A stretch of 64,000 nt of DNA from Bacteroidota bacterium (GTDB lineage Bacteria > Bacteroidota > Bacteroidia > Cytophagales > Cytophagaceae): NCBI GenBank assembly GCA_023392125.1, contig JAEVZS010000002.1:248001-312000 (forward strand). Direction: 5' to 3'. Positions 54,016 to 63,200 of the stretch are shown in pieces. The position numbers and the translations under genes are program-made. The notes beneath the pieces were generated by a model, which worked only from the letters and a program-made list of their open reading frames with translations, did not search any database and was not told the origin of the DNA. The first letter of the stretch is position 1. Each line of letters begins with the position of its first letter.

Positions 54016-55401
54016 TTAGCGGAATATCCAGCGAATAAGCTTGCGCTTAATCTGGCTATATGGAGGATATTTGACCGGGGCATCAAACCAGGTTGCGGTA
54101 CGTACAATGCTTTTCATATGTGAAAAAACATCAAAGCCGGCTTTCCCGTGATACCTGCCGGTTCCGCTGTTGCCGATTCCACCGAATGGTAAATCCGGTT
54201 CGGAGAGATGAATCAGCGTATTATTTACACAACCACCACCAAATTGAACAGATTGGATAATCTGTTGCTCGAAGTCTCTGTTTTCAGTAAAAACATATAA
54301 AGCCAGCGGATGAGAATTATGCTGAATAATTTCAAAGATATCTTCTGTTTTCTCGTATGTCAGAACAGGCAAAACCGGCCCGAAAATTTCTTCCTGCATA
54401 ACCGTATCCTCAACGCTCACATTGTCCAGAATTGTTGGTGCGATATACAGAGATTCGTCTTCATACGTCCCACCGGTCATGACTTTACCCTGATGCAGAT
54501 AGCTTTTTAGTTTTTCATATCGTTTTTCATTGATAATGCGCCCCATTGCTTTGTTTTTTTGGTCATGTGTACCATAAAACTCCCGGATAGACTCAATCAT
54601 ATATTCCATAAGAGGTTCTTTGACGGTCTTATGCACTATTAGGTAGTCCGGACTGATGCATGTCTGACCCGCATTCATGAATTTGCCCCAGACAATTCTT
54701 CTGGCTGCGATTTTCAGATGCGCATCTTCGCTTACGATAGCCGGGCTTTTTCCGCCGAGCTCCAGCGTTGCGGGTGTAAGTGCAGAAGCTGCATAGCCCG
54801 CGATTTTTTTGCCTATGGCTGTGCTGCCTGTAAAAAATACATGCCCGAAACGATAGTTCCTGAACAGGAATGGAACGACTTCTGATCCGTTGCCGGTAAT
54901 AACAGAAATATATTCGTCTGAGAATGTTTCGCTGATGATCTTTTTAATAATTTTCTCAGTCGCAGGAGCCTCTTCGGATGGTTTGAGTATGGCACAGTTG
55001 CCGGCTGATATTGCAGCAATCAAAGGAGCCATAATCAATTGAAAAGGATAGTTCCAGGGAGCAATTATAAGGACAACACCCATAGGCTCGGGGTAAATAT
55101 GGGATGTAGAAGGAAAGTGAACCAGAGAAACCGGGATTTTTTGTGGCTTCATCCAGTTGCTCAGCTTGCGGAGTGAGTGGTTTAACTCTTTATAAACTAT
55201 AGCTATTTCGGTGGTGTAAGCTTCCAGTTCCGGTTTACCAAGATCTGTATAAAGCGCTTGTGTAATCGAGGCCTCGTTCTTCCGGATACTTTTTCGTAGT
55301 TTTTGTAACGATTCTTTGCGAAAATCCTCAGATCGTGTTATTCCTTTTGCAAAAAAATCCGTTTTGAGATGAAAGGCGGCAGCTGATTCCAGATTATTCA
55401 T
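54016..55401 (-). CDS. aldehyde dehydrogenase (class 3-like)
   Basis: A 461-residue NAD(P)-dependent aldehyde dehydrogenase. Motifs: NAD-binding GSTAIGKKIAG, catalytic Glu E214 in TLELGGKSPAI, catalytic Cys C248 in NAGQTCISP, and FGGIGNSGTGRYHG near the end. The short N-terminus and the positively charged C-terminus fit the class 3/fatty aldehyde group. It oxidises aldehydes to acids; substrate unknown. Convergent with the YheT-like gene. Confidence 0.93.
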   Translation of the reverse strand: MNNLESAAAFHLKTDFFAKGITRSEDFRKESLQKLRKSIRKNEASITQALYTDLGKPELEAYTTEIAIVYKELNHSLRKLSNWMKPQKIPVSLVHFPSTSHIYPEPMGVVLIIAPWNYPFQLIMAPLIAAISAGNCAILKPSEEAPATEKIIKKIISETFSDEYISVITGNGSEVVPFLFRNYRFGHVFFTGSTAIGKKIAGYAASALTPATLELGGKSPAIVSEDAHLKIAARRIVWGKFMNAGQTCISPDYLIVHKTVKEPLMEYMIESIREFYGTHDQKNKAMGRIINEKRYEKLKSYLHQGKVMTGGTYEDESLYIAPTILDNVSVEDTVMQEEIFGPVLPVLTYEKTEDIFEIIQHNSHPLALYVFTENRDFEQQIIQSVQFGGGCVNNTLIHLSEPDLPFGGIGNSGTGRYHGKAGFDVFSHMKSIVRTATWFDAPVKYPPYSQIKRKLIRWIFR

Positions 55402-55466
55402 ACTAAACGTAATCGTTGTCTTCAGTTGTAAACCGAGGCTGCTGGTTTATGTTATGCTTTTGATTT

Positions 55467-56669
55467 TTAATGGATAATGTCCGAAAGATCGTCCTTGGAG
55501 AGCTTGAACAGGCATATTCTTGAAAATCGCCCGGCAATCCAGGTTTGCCCGGCAATGGCAATACCACCATCACTGGTCGCAGTAAGTGCGTTGATCTCGT
55601 AGGGATTGGTAAAGCCAAGGTAATGGTTCCCGGCCAGGCGTTTGTCACTTCCTGTATAAAAATATAATCCGATCTGACCGTTGCGTGTACTAGTGCCATA
55701 TACTACATATTCAGTATTGTTGACTGGAATTTTGGTTACAGTAACCGGTGAGTTTTCTTTGATCTCCGGAATCGGATATCCTTTGATATCACTACCGGAA
55801 AGAAGACCGGCACTGTTTTCCCAGTTGGGAATAAAGTACATAGACCCATATTCGGATTTTGAGAAGGCGAAATTATTGTCCCATGCAATGGCGCTGTTGA
55901 TTGACCGCTCATCTCTGTAGCCGTAAATTACTGTTTGCGGAATACCTGTTCCGGCCTTGTATAAAACAAGCGACAGAGCGTACCGGTAATATCCGTTAAA
56001 AAAATAAAGCCCCGCTCCGTTTGTGCCACAGAAAAAAGGAAGCCTGGGGCCTGTGCCTGCAAAATGCTTTATGATGGAAGCTTCCGCATCAAAATCACCG
56101 AATCCGATTTCAAATCGTTGCTGAGAGCGTGACTGGCCGGCAGGGTTAAGCATGGAAACAACCATCTCTTTTTCCTCCCGGTCGTAGCTCAGCAGCATTA
56201 GCTGGCCTGAACCCTGATCCCAGGCAGCAGCAAGCGGATAGGTAAGTGGTAGTTCGGTAACTTCGGTAAATGTGCCTTCTTCTGTTACGAGAATCAGTTT
56301 GCTTTGAAGTGTGAGCCTGTTCATACAGAAAAAATAGTACCCGGCGGGTGTTTTTATAAGCTTCCCGACCGGATTGACGAAATCATCCGGCAACTTATTT
56401 TCACTGTTGAAAATTCCGTATTCGTCTGTTTTCAGAATAGTAATCCGGGGAAAATCGCTTTGATAATCGCGTCTTTCTGCCAGTATCAAAAATCCCTTGT
56501 CTGTTGTCTGAGTCAGGTCTACAGATTCATAAGAGTCTGTATAACTTTCATTGTCATAGATCTTAACTGTGGTCTGAGGTTCTGCTTCGTTATTTTTTTT
56601 AATACCACAAGAGCAGAAGCCTGCGATCAATAGTATCAGACAATAATGAATCAGTTTGAATATATGCAT
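55467..56669 (-). CDS. lipoprotein of unknown function
   Basis: A 400-residue protein with a hydrophobic N-terminus (MHIFKLIHYCLILLIAGFCS) followed by CG, compatible with lipoprotein processing although the box (FCSC) is not ideal. The rest is beta-rich with several repeated blade-like strands (TTDKGFLILAERRD; TATSDGGIAIAGQ), which suggests a propeller-like fold. The ATG at 56667-56669 is preferred to an in-frame start that would lie inside the upstream gene. Function unknown; co-directional with the beta-barrel gene, 8 bases apart. Confidence 0.75.
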   Translation of the reverse strand: MHIFKLIHYCLILLIAGFCSCGIKKNNEAEPQTTVKIYDNESYTDSYESVDLTQTTDKGFLILAERRDYQSDFPRITILKTDEYGIFNSENKLPDDFVNPVGKLIKTPAGYYFFCMNRLTLQSKLILVTEEGTFTEVTELPLTYPLAAAWDQGSGQLMLLSYDREEKEMVVSMLNPAGQSRSQQRFEIGFGDFDAEASIIKHFAGTGPRLPFFCGTNGAGLYFFNGYYRYALSLVLYKAGTGIPQTVIYGYRDERSINSAIAWDNNFAFSKSEYGSMYFIPNWENSAGLLSGSDIKGYPIPEIKENSPVTVTKIPVNNTEYVVYGTSTRNGQIGLYFYTGSDKRLAGNHYLGFTNPYEINALTATSDGGIAIAGQTWIAGRFSRICLFKLSKDDLSDIIH

Positions 56670-56676
56670 TGAAGCG

Positions 56677-57546
56677 TTACTTCGAGGTTTTATAATATTG
56701 CGCATTGAGGAATCGGGTCGGAAACAGGCAGCCAATGCTGAATGTAAATGATCTGAGTTTGATATCATCCATGGCATCTCCCGAACCAGCCAGACGATTG
56801 TGAGTAAACCGTTGTTCGCGATTTGTGATAATATGTGTATTCCTTCGGTACACGACATCAAATACCAGCCGGATATTGCCGATATCCCAGCTTAGCCCTG
56901 CTCCTGCCGCATAACCCAGCTGTGATTTGATAAAAAGCTCCCGGGCGTTTTCTGATACCGGAGCAGCGTCAAATGACTGTCCGCCTGATGCTGCGTCCTG
57001 CCCGGATATGTATACTGACTTGCCTGCGCTGAACAGATAGCCATAGGTAAGTCCGGCCTGGATAAAAGGCTTCAAAGCACCCTGAAGAAATTCATACCGG
57101 ACAAATACGGGAATTTCTATATAATCCAGATGGTTGCCTTGTCTGTAGTTTAATTCAAGACTCCATTCTCCGGTACTGTCTCTCCATACATAATCATTTT
57201 CATAGATGAACCGGTAACGCCGGTAGTTTGGCTGCAGGCTGACCGATAAACCAAGATATTTGTATGTAATGTCAATTCCGGCAACAGGCCCGGGAGAACT
57301 GAAATTATGATAGTTTTTGTCGTAGCGGGAAGAATTTCCGGTAGTACTGCTAAATACAGAATATCGTTCTGTTGGAAGCGCTTTGGCGAGTGTCATTCCT
57401 CCGCGTATTCCGATGAAAAGCTGTTTGTCCAGAAAATCATTTAAACCAGAGGGGCTCGTTGCCCGCTTTTGTACACGCTGGGCAAAGCTGTTATGTGCAA
57501 TGCATGTAAGAAGTAGCAGGAGAAAAAAAACACACTGTTGTCTCAT
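56677..57546 (-). CDS. outer-membrane beta-barrel protein (OMP_b-brl_2-like)
   Basis: A 289-residue protein with a signal peptide (MRQQCVFFLLLLLTCIAHNS) and a barrel domain beginning at FIGIRGGMTLAKAL, with alternating strands and a C-terminal strand rich in aromatics. It belongs to the small porin-like families common in Bacteroidota. It overlaps the DUF1501 gene stop by 4 bases, so it is coupled to it. Confidence 0.85.
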   Translation of the reverse strand: MRQQCVFFLLLLLTCIAHNSFAQRVQKRATSPSGLNDFLDKQLFIGIRGGMTLAKALPTERYSVFSSTTGNSSRYDKNYHNFSSPGPVAGIDITYKYLGLSVSLQPNYRRYRFIYENDYVWRDSTGEWSLELNYRQGNHLDYIEIPVFVRYEFLQGALKPFIQAGLTYGYLFSAGKSVYISGQDAASGGQSFDAAPVSENARELFIKSQLGYAAGAGLSWDIGNIRLVFDVVYRRNTHIITNREQRFTHNRLAGSGDAMDDIKLRSFTFSIGCLFPTRFLNAQYYKTSK

Positions 57547-59237
57547 GGGGCAATGATAAGCTTTTTGGTGTCCTGCAATATTCCGGCTTTGATTTCATAA
57601 TAATATAATCCGGGTGGCAAACCCCTGAGATTTGCGGTAATCTGATGCTCTCCCATGTTGAGTGAATCTTTCAATATGGTGCGTATTTTTTGCCCGTTTG
57701 TGTCGATCAGGTTGATTTCAACCGGTGAAGGAGCATTGATGTAAAACGAAATAACGGTTGTATGTGTAGCCGGATTGGGATAGCAGGAGTTGAGACGAAA
57801 GCGCTGATAGATAAAATCTCTGATACCAACCGCATCCTGTCTTATCAGCGGCAGGGTTGTGCCTCTTCCGTTATAGTCACCATAGAAAACACCGAACTCT
57901 CTGTCGACAAGTTCCGGATCCACGCACATCCAGTCTTTGAGCAGGCTCGCGTACAGCTGGCGGTAATCGTGCTGCATGTCCACATTATCTTTTTGCATAT
58001 CCGGATTGATACCGATTACTCCCGGTTCTACCCGGCTGCCGAACAGCATGACAGGAGCACCTGTACCGTGGTCGGTTCCGTAGCTCCCGTTTGAATATAC
58101 TCTGCGCCCGAATTCGGATGTTGTAACGGTTAGAACACGTTCTTCCTGACCCCTCTGTCGCAGATCTTCCTGAAACGCTTTCATTACTTCGGATATATGG
58201 TACAAAAGTGCAGCATGATTTCCCATGGTCCGGTCCGAAGGATCTACCTGTTCGGCATGTGTATCAAATCCGCCGATCCGAACCAGAAACACCTTGGTTT
58301 TGCAGCCGCCGCTAAGCAGATTGGTGATGATTTTCAGCGGACCGGTTAGCGGATTTTTCAACCGGTCGCTGGGAGCTTTGAACGGGTAAGTCTCCGGATA
58401 TATGACACCCGGATCAAATCTTTTTCCAGCCCGGTATGCTTCAAGCAGACGATCATCATACTGATCGGTCTTTTGCTCGAGGCTTAGAATCCACTTAAGC
58501 TCATCGCTGTATGGGGTGCCGTCAAGAATAGCTGGCGGTAATCCACGCGGATCTTCTCCCTCGATATCTTCGAAGCCGGGCAGAGACGTAACAAGATTAA
58601 AAAAATCTTCCGGGTCATTGATCGCAATGGAGGTTGTTATATTATCTCCCTGATGAAACACCAGGGATACTTCATTACCAAATTCCAGTGCAAGCGGATC
58701 CTGCATATCTGCATTGGGAAAATCGTCCGGGTATTGCGAAGGACTGTAATGGTTTTTCAGATAGCGGCCTACCCATCCTGAACTCATATATTCACTGGCT
58801 CCTCCGCCCATAAACATGATGTCCCGGCTTCTGAAATGTGACCCGTTATGGTTTTCATAGGAAACTCCCTGAACAATATTTACTTTCCCCTGATCATACA
58901 GGCTTTTTATTCCGGTCATGGAAGGATGCAGTCCGATTTGCTGTTCGTTTGAAAGTGTACTGTCCAGTGTAATCAGTTTTCTGCGCCCGTTTTCCGGCAG
59001 GGCAATATTGGGACGGGCATTGTAGTACAAATCGTAGCTGGTATAGGGAACAAGCATGTTTACCCCGTCATTTCCACCGTGAAGTTGCAGTATGATCAGC
59101 ACATTGTCATTGGGACAAAGAGCTGCCAGCTTTTGCAGCGGAGCTCCGTATGACATGTTTCTGAAGACAATCCCATCCAGCATGAAAGGAATAGTACTGA
59201 CTGCCGAAAGTTTTTTTACAAAGTCTCTTCTTTTCAT
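57543..59237 (-). CDS. DUF1501 protein with T9SS type A sorting domain
   Basis: A 564-residue protein. The N-terminus has a twin-arginine-like motif (MKRRDFVKKLSAVSTIPFML), followed by a DUF1501 sulphatase/phosphatase-like domain (about 40-460; LQLHGGNDGVNMLVPY, TTSEFGRRVYSNG, DHGTGAPVMLFG) and a C-terminal type A sorting domain (CYPNPATHTTVISFYI, INLIDTNGQKIR). If both signals are real, the protein would be exported folded by Tat and then carried to the surface by T9SS. It is adjacent to a DUF1800 gene, the usual partner. Confidence 0.9.
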   Translation of the reverse strand: MKRRDFVKKLSAVSTIPFMLDGIVFRNMSYGAPLQKLAALCPNDNVLIILQLHGGNDGVNMLVPYTSYDLYYNARPNIALPENGRRKLITLDSTLSNEQQIGLHPSMTGIKSLYDQGKVNIVQGVSYENHNGSHFRSRDIMFMGGGASEYMSSGWVGRYLKNHYSPSQYPDDFPNADMQDPLALEFGNEVSLVFHQGDNITTSIAINDPEDFFNLVTSLPGFEDIEGEDPRGLPPAILDGTPYSDELKWILSLEQKTDQYDDRLLEAYRAGKRFDPGVIYPETYPFKAPSDRLKNPLTGPLKIITNLLSGGCKTKVFLVRIGGFDTHAEQVDPSDRTMGNHAALLYHISEVMKAFQEDLRQRGQEERVLTVTTSEFGRRVYSNGSYGTDHGTGAPVMLFGSRVEPGVIGINPDMQKDNVDMQHDYRQLYASLLKDWMCVDPELVDREFGVFYGDYNGRGTTLPLIRQDAVGIRDFIYQRFRLNSCYPNPATHTTVISFYINAPSPVEINLIDTNGQKIRTILKDSLNMGEHQITANLRGLPPGLYYYEIKAGILQDTKKLIIAP

Positions 59238-59246
59238 GTGGAATTT

Positions 59247-60977
59247 TTAAAATAGCTGATACTCCGGGGACTGCATAATAACATTGAAAAGATCCTGCAG
59301 CATGCCGTCTGCATCATCCCTGCTTTCGGTGTAGGTGTCTGCATTGTTGTAGCTGAAATTCCAGAAGACAACCGGCCCCTGTGGCAGGCCGGTACCAAGC
59401 CGCAGAAAACGTGATACAAAATAATTGACCCGTTCCGGGGTGATTTCATCCCCCTCTTCGGACATCGGAAAACAGTATGACAAAATGCTTTTGGTGAGTC
59501 CTTCCGGATCGGGTGTGTCCTGATCGAAATTGTTTTTTATGAAGCTTAACAGGTCCGGTTTTATGCTGTTTTTACCGCTTACCAGATCGGCAATATACTT
59601 GTAACGATACGTAAGAGAATTGGCTGATATCCAGTTACGGTTAAATAAAGGAAATTGGAAATACGCTTCATAACCTGCCACATCATATGGATTTAGGAAG
59701 TGCATACCCTGTTCCTGCATGACATCCAGCAGATCTCCCGTCAGCTCATAGAAACGGGCTGAATCACTGTATGGATCCGGAAGCTCATAGTTAAAAAAAG
59801 AAAGAGTTGCTATGGAAAGATCCAGCGGAGATTTGATTAGCGCTCCGTAATTGCCGTCAGCTACCGAGTTTTCAGTAGCATCATAGAAGTGTTTACTTGC
59901 AAGCAATGCCTTGATGAGTGGTACTAGCTCAAAGTTGTTTTCTCTGAACACGGTGGCCATTTCTGCGATAACGGTATTTTCAACAGCTGCCGGTATATGA
60001 TGATATACATAGAAACGGTATACTTTTCTGCAGATGTTTCGTACAGTTTCCTCCTGCTCAAACAGCAGGCTGATCAATTGATCAATCTCGTCATGCATGC
60101 TTTCTTCAGTGGCGTCACTGCCTCTCAGAAGCGTGCTGTCCGGTTGAATAACAGCTTCGCCAAAACGGAAGCTGAAATGCTTTGCCGTGTTATCATGCTG
60201 TGTCGCTATTCCTGTATTATTCAGTCTGGGTTTGATTCTGGGAAGCCCTGTTTCCGGATCCGGAAGCTGAAATGTACGGTCAAAATCATAACCTGAAAAT
60301 ATTCTGGCTGCAGCCTGTACGTCCTGTTCAGTAAAATAAATATAATCACCTGGATCTGTTGCGACGGGTGTATGTCCGGGAAGCCCCTTTCCTATCGTAT
60401 ATAATTCCAGAAATTCACGGGCAAAGTTTTCATTGGGGCGCCCTTTTACGTTTAACTCTCCATCCAGCAAAAGAAGCATGGCGTTATCCAGACATATTTT
60501 TTTTGCCAGTTCCTTAAATGAAAGATTTATGTCTGCTTCGGATTGGGCAAATAATCTGAACAAGGAGTTTTGAAAGTATAAGGCTCGGCTGCTACTAATG
60601 ACTTCCTGAATAGCCGTAAAATGGGTATGAAGAAAAAATACTAATCGCTCTCTGGTAAGAAAAGCCATTTTGCCAGGATTATTACCGGTCAGCCCGGCAC
60701 CATGAAGAACTCCGAGCCACCAGCGTTTGAAATATTTCTGATAGCGAGGGTCATCTTCATTGTCTGCCGGTATGAGGTCAACCCAGCTTAACCCTGTTGC
60801 CGGGTCAACAGGTGCAGAAGGAAACTCAGTAGCTTCAAACAGACGGCTAATAGCTTCTGCGGCAGAAAGATTTGAATAGTCATCGATTGTGTTTCTCGAG
60901 CAGTGCATTGCAGCCCGACGTAGCAGATGCGCAGCATTTTTTTTCCCGAGAATACCAGAATATACAGACAATGCCAT
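59247..60977 (-). CDS. DUF1800 domain protein
   Basis: A 576-residue protein with the DUF1800 pattern (HLLRRAAMHCSRNTIDDYSN; NENFAREFLELYTIGKG; PLDVAGYEAY-like NPYDVAGYEAYFQFPL). There is no signal peptide, which is common for annotated family members but leaves location uncertain. DUF1800 and DUF1501 genes are regularly neighbours and are proposed to act together; the molecular function is unknown. Start at the ATG at 60975-60977; it is the first gene of the downstream unit. Confidence 0.88.
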   Translation of the reverse strand: MALSVYSGILGKKNAAHLLRRAAMHCSRNTIDDYSNLSAAEAISRLFEATEFPSAPVDPATGLSWVDLIPADNEDDPRYQKYFKRWWLGVLHGAGLTGNNPGKMAFLTRERLVFFLHTHFTAIQEVISSSRALYFQNSLFRLFAQSEADINLSFKELAKKICLDNAMLLLLDGELNVKGRPNENFAREFLELYTIGKGLPGHTPVATDPGDYIYFTEQDVQAAARIFSGYDFDRTFQLPDPETGLPRIKPRLNNTGIATQHDNTAKHFSFRFGEAVIQPDSTLLRGSDATEESMHDEIDQLISLLFEQEETVRNICRKVYRFYVYHHIPAAVENTVIAEMATVFRENNFELVPLIKALLASKHFYDATENSVADGNYGALIKSPLDLSIATLSFFNYELPDPYSDSARFYELTGDLLDVMQEQGMHFLNPYDVAGYEAYFQFPLFNRNWISANSLTYRYKYIADLVSGKNSIKPDLLSFIKNNFDQDTPDPEGLTKSILSYCFPMSEEGDEITPERVNYFVSRFLRLGTGLPQGPVVFWNFSYNNADTYTESRDDADGMLQDLFNVIMQSPEYQLF

Positions 60978-61219
60978 GACTAATACAAAAGAATAAAGAG
61001 ATAAAAGAATATATTGGTAAGCCTAAAGTCCTTTAGCTAAACCAACTGAGTGAAAATATACGTAAAAAAGTGAATTAGTACGGGCAAACAGGAATATTTT
61101 TAAAAAATAGTTGATTAATCCGGGTAGAATACCCAGGTTTTATTGCCCCGAAGCTTTTCGGATATTTTACTTAAAGTATGAAGGGAGGAAGATAGTGTGT
61201 GAATAGTTAAGTCAATTTT
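60978..61219. other. 242-base gap before the DUF1800 operon
   Basis: AT-rich sequence without a gene. No clean TTG-N19-TAnnTTTG promoter was found, although the operon must start here. Confidence 0.4.
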
Positions 61220-61594
61220 TTAGCTGATCTCTCTTTTTGATGAATTAGGTATAGTTTTCTGCCAGGGCCAGTGGCCATTCATTTCTACTTCCAGAGTAAA
61301 GCTTAAAAAAGTTCGTACAATTATTATCAGACCCAGCACACCAATAGATTTAAAAGTCGGTTCGACTGCTACTGAGTTGATTATGTCTGCGGCAACCAGA
61401 AGTTCCAGCCCAAGAAGAATGCCTTCTCCGAGGGTTTTTCGAAAGTATTTGTAAACAGCAGATTGCTCTCTTTTTTTTAAAAATAGCCGAAGTGAGCCGA
61501 TAATAGCCCATAATGCTCCGCATACAATGGCAATACTTCCCGCAAACTCCAGACTCAGGGATATAAGCCTGAAAATAGATTTGTGCTCTTCCAT
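61220..61594 (-). CDS. DUF1622 small membrane protein
   Basis: A 124-residue protein with three membrane segments at about residues 10-35, 55-75 and 82-102 and the family pattern FLKKREQSAVYKYFRKTLGE before the second segment. Another in-frame ATG 27 bases upstream (MPNFGVW) is possible. Family function unknown; it occurs widely in bacteria. No operon partner is evident. Confidence 0.78.
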   Translation of the reverse strand: MEEHKSIFRLISLSLEFAGSIAIVCGALWAIIGSLRLFLKKREQSAVYKYFRKTLGEGILLGLELLVAADIINSVAVEPTFKSIGVLGLIIIVRTFLSFTLEVEMNGHWPWQKTIPNSSKREIS

Positions 61595-61749
61595 AATGAG
61601 CCAAACTCCAAAGTTCGGCATATGTTGGTTGTATTTATCAGTCAGTGGGCTAGTGAAAGAGTGGGCAATAGAAGCCAAAAGCTTCGAACGTAGTCGTGTC
61701 GTGAACCGTTGGCTCAGCTAAGAAAAGGCTAAAGAGATTGACCAGACTG

Positions 61750-62391
61750 TTAGCCGCAGCGCTTCTTTTGTTCGTTGATTAGTAAAATATGTGAAATTAG
61801 AACTATCGGCACAACACAAGTCGGTAAGAAGCAATACGGAAACTCAAGCACAGCAATGTTTGGCTGAGCAAACGCAAATTGCTGGATAGGCAAAGGCGAA
61901 GATAAAATTGCCAATGAAACGATAAACAGCAAAAAAATAATTCCGATAATATTCCAAATGATAGAAAAATGCCTGCTTACCTTTCTTTTGGATGATATTT
62001 GATAGAGTAAAATGATCAATGCTGAGAGTCCGATCAATATATCAAAGTTCCAGCCTGCAAATGTCATTAAGCTTGGGATTTTATGTTGTAAAAACAGTTG
62101 GTATAAAACCAATTCTACAGGTATTCTTAAAATATGAATGGATAATAAAATTGTTGGATTTAGTACTTGTCTGTCTATTTGTTTTAGCATCAGAAAAGTC
62201 AGTATAACTGTTCCGAAAATCACTAATGGAAAGAGGTTGGGTTTTTCTTCAAAGATGTGTAGGATTGCGATAGTTCCTGCAATAGTTTGCCAAACTATAC
62301 ATATAGTAAGAGCCTTTTTGTTTCTGCCTGTTCCTAAGAAGAGTAAAAGCAAAGACAGAAAGCTTATGATTAAAAATGTTGTTTGCGTCAT
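61750..62391 (-). CDS. polytopic membrane protein, unknown
   Basis: A 213-residue protein with six or seven predicted membrane segments (for example TTFLIISFLSLLLLFL and NIIGIIFLLFIVSLAILSSP) and a short charged C-terminus (EQKKRCG). I do not recognise a family. The coding sequence is clearly AT-richer than its neighbours and uses many TTA, ATT and AAA codons, which may indicate transfer from another genome. Not part of an operon with flanking genes. Confidence 0.65.
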   Translation of the reverse strand: MTQTTFLIISFLSLLLLFLGTGRNKKALTICIVWQTIAGTIAILHIFEEKPNLFPLVIFGTVILTFLMLKQIDRQVLNPTILLSIHILRIPVELVLYQLFLQHKIPSLMTFAGWNFDILIGLSALIILLYQISSKRKVSRHFSIIWNIIGIIFLLFIVSLAILSSPLPIQQFAFAQPNIAVLEFPYCFLPTCVVPIVLISHILLINEQKKRCG

Positions 62392-62438
62392 TTCATTGGA
62401 ATAGTTGCCCGAATTTCACTGGTCAGTAAGTATTGTCG

Positions 62439-63026
62439 CTATCGGATTATGGCTTTTCTTACCTCATCACCCAGTGGAGAAACAGAAGGTCCGAAATAGT
62501 GCGTGAGTACTCCGTTTTCATCAATCAGATATTTGCTGAAATTCCAGTCAGGATTATGACTGTTCCAGCCGTTGAGATCAGGTCGGGTCAGCCAGCGGTA
62601 AATTTCATTCTGCTTTTCCCCATTGAGCACATGGGTTTTAGATGCAAGGGGAAATGTAACACCGAAATTAATCCGGCAAAAGTCTGCAATCGCTTTGTCA
62701 TCGGATTGTTCCTGCTGTTTGAACTCATTGGAAGGAAATCCGATGATCATCAGCTTGTCAGAATGTTGCTCGTACAAATGCTGCAGCTCATCATACTGAT
62801 TGGTAAAGCCACAGTTAGAAGCAGTATTAACAAGAAGTAATTTTTTGCCCCGATACGTTTCCAGAATAGTTTCCTGACCGGAATTCATTTTCATGGTAAG
62901 CTGATATATGGATTGCAGTGGAGCACGATTATTGCTATTGAAAAGCTTCGCTCCTTTATCGCTGCTTTTGTTGAACTTCATCACAAGCGGATAAAGCAGT
63001 TTAAGAATTTGTTGTCTTAATGTCAT
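62439..63026 (-). CDS. glutathione peroxidase-family protein
   Basis: A 195-residue thioredoxin-fold peroxidase. The catalytic Cys is C72 in NTASNCGFTNQYDEL, followed by the conserved FPSNEFKQQEQ motif (Gln) and PDWNFSKYLIDENG (Trp/Asn), so the catalytic tetrad is complete. The N-terminal about 45 residues form an extra helical segment not found in shorter members; no signal peptide is evident. Many bacterial members use thioredoxin rather than glutathione. It is divergent from the PIG-L gene. Confidence 0.92.
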   Translation of the reverse strand: MTLRQQILKLLYPLVMKFNKSSDKGAKLFNSNNRAPLQSIYQLTMKMNSGQETILETYRGKKLLLVNTASNCGFTNQYDELQHLYEQHSDKLMIIGFPSNEFKQQEQSDDKAIADFCRINFGVTFPLASKTHVLNGEKQNEIYRWLTRPDLNGWNSHNPDWNFSKYLIDENGVLTHYFGPSVSPLGDEVRKAIIR

Positions 63027-63147
63027 GAGCCTGGTATAGAAGAATGTTGTACAAATCCGATATGAAATGGTAATATCGTTGAAATTTTACAGACATCAAA
63101 TACTTTGCTGCGGGACTCATTTCGTAAGCGAACGAATCCTTCATAAT

Positions 63148-63178
63148 TTGGCTTGAAAAAAGATAATTTATAAGTTTA
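63148..63178 (+). promoter_or_regulatory. probable promoter of the PIG-L gene
   Basis: TTG (63148-63150), a 20-base spacer and TAAGTTTA (63171-63178) match the Bacteroidota consensus except for the last base. The -7 box is 22 bases before the start codon. Confidence 0.5.
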
Positions 63179-63200
63179 GAGTTTCATCATATATAAAAAC

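Noticed and set aside
61640..61749. tRNA-like or other RNA gene near 61.7 kb
   Set aside because: A GTTCGAA-like word is not embedded in a cloverleaf; no acceptor, D or anticodon stems can be drawn.
61600..61760. Possible integron-type attC site near the AT-rich membrane protein gene
   Set aside because: GTT- and AAC-containing words occur, but none fits the RYYYAAC/GTTRRRY core pair in a foldable arrangement and no integrase is present.
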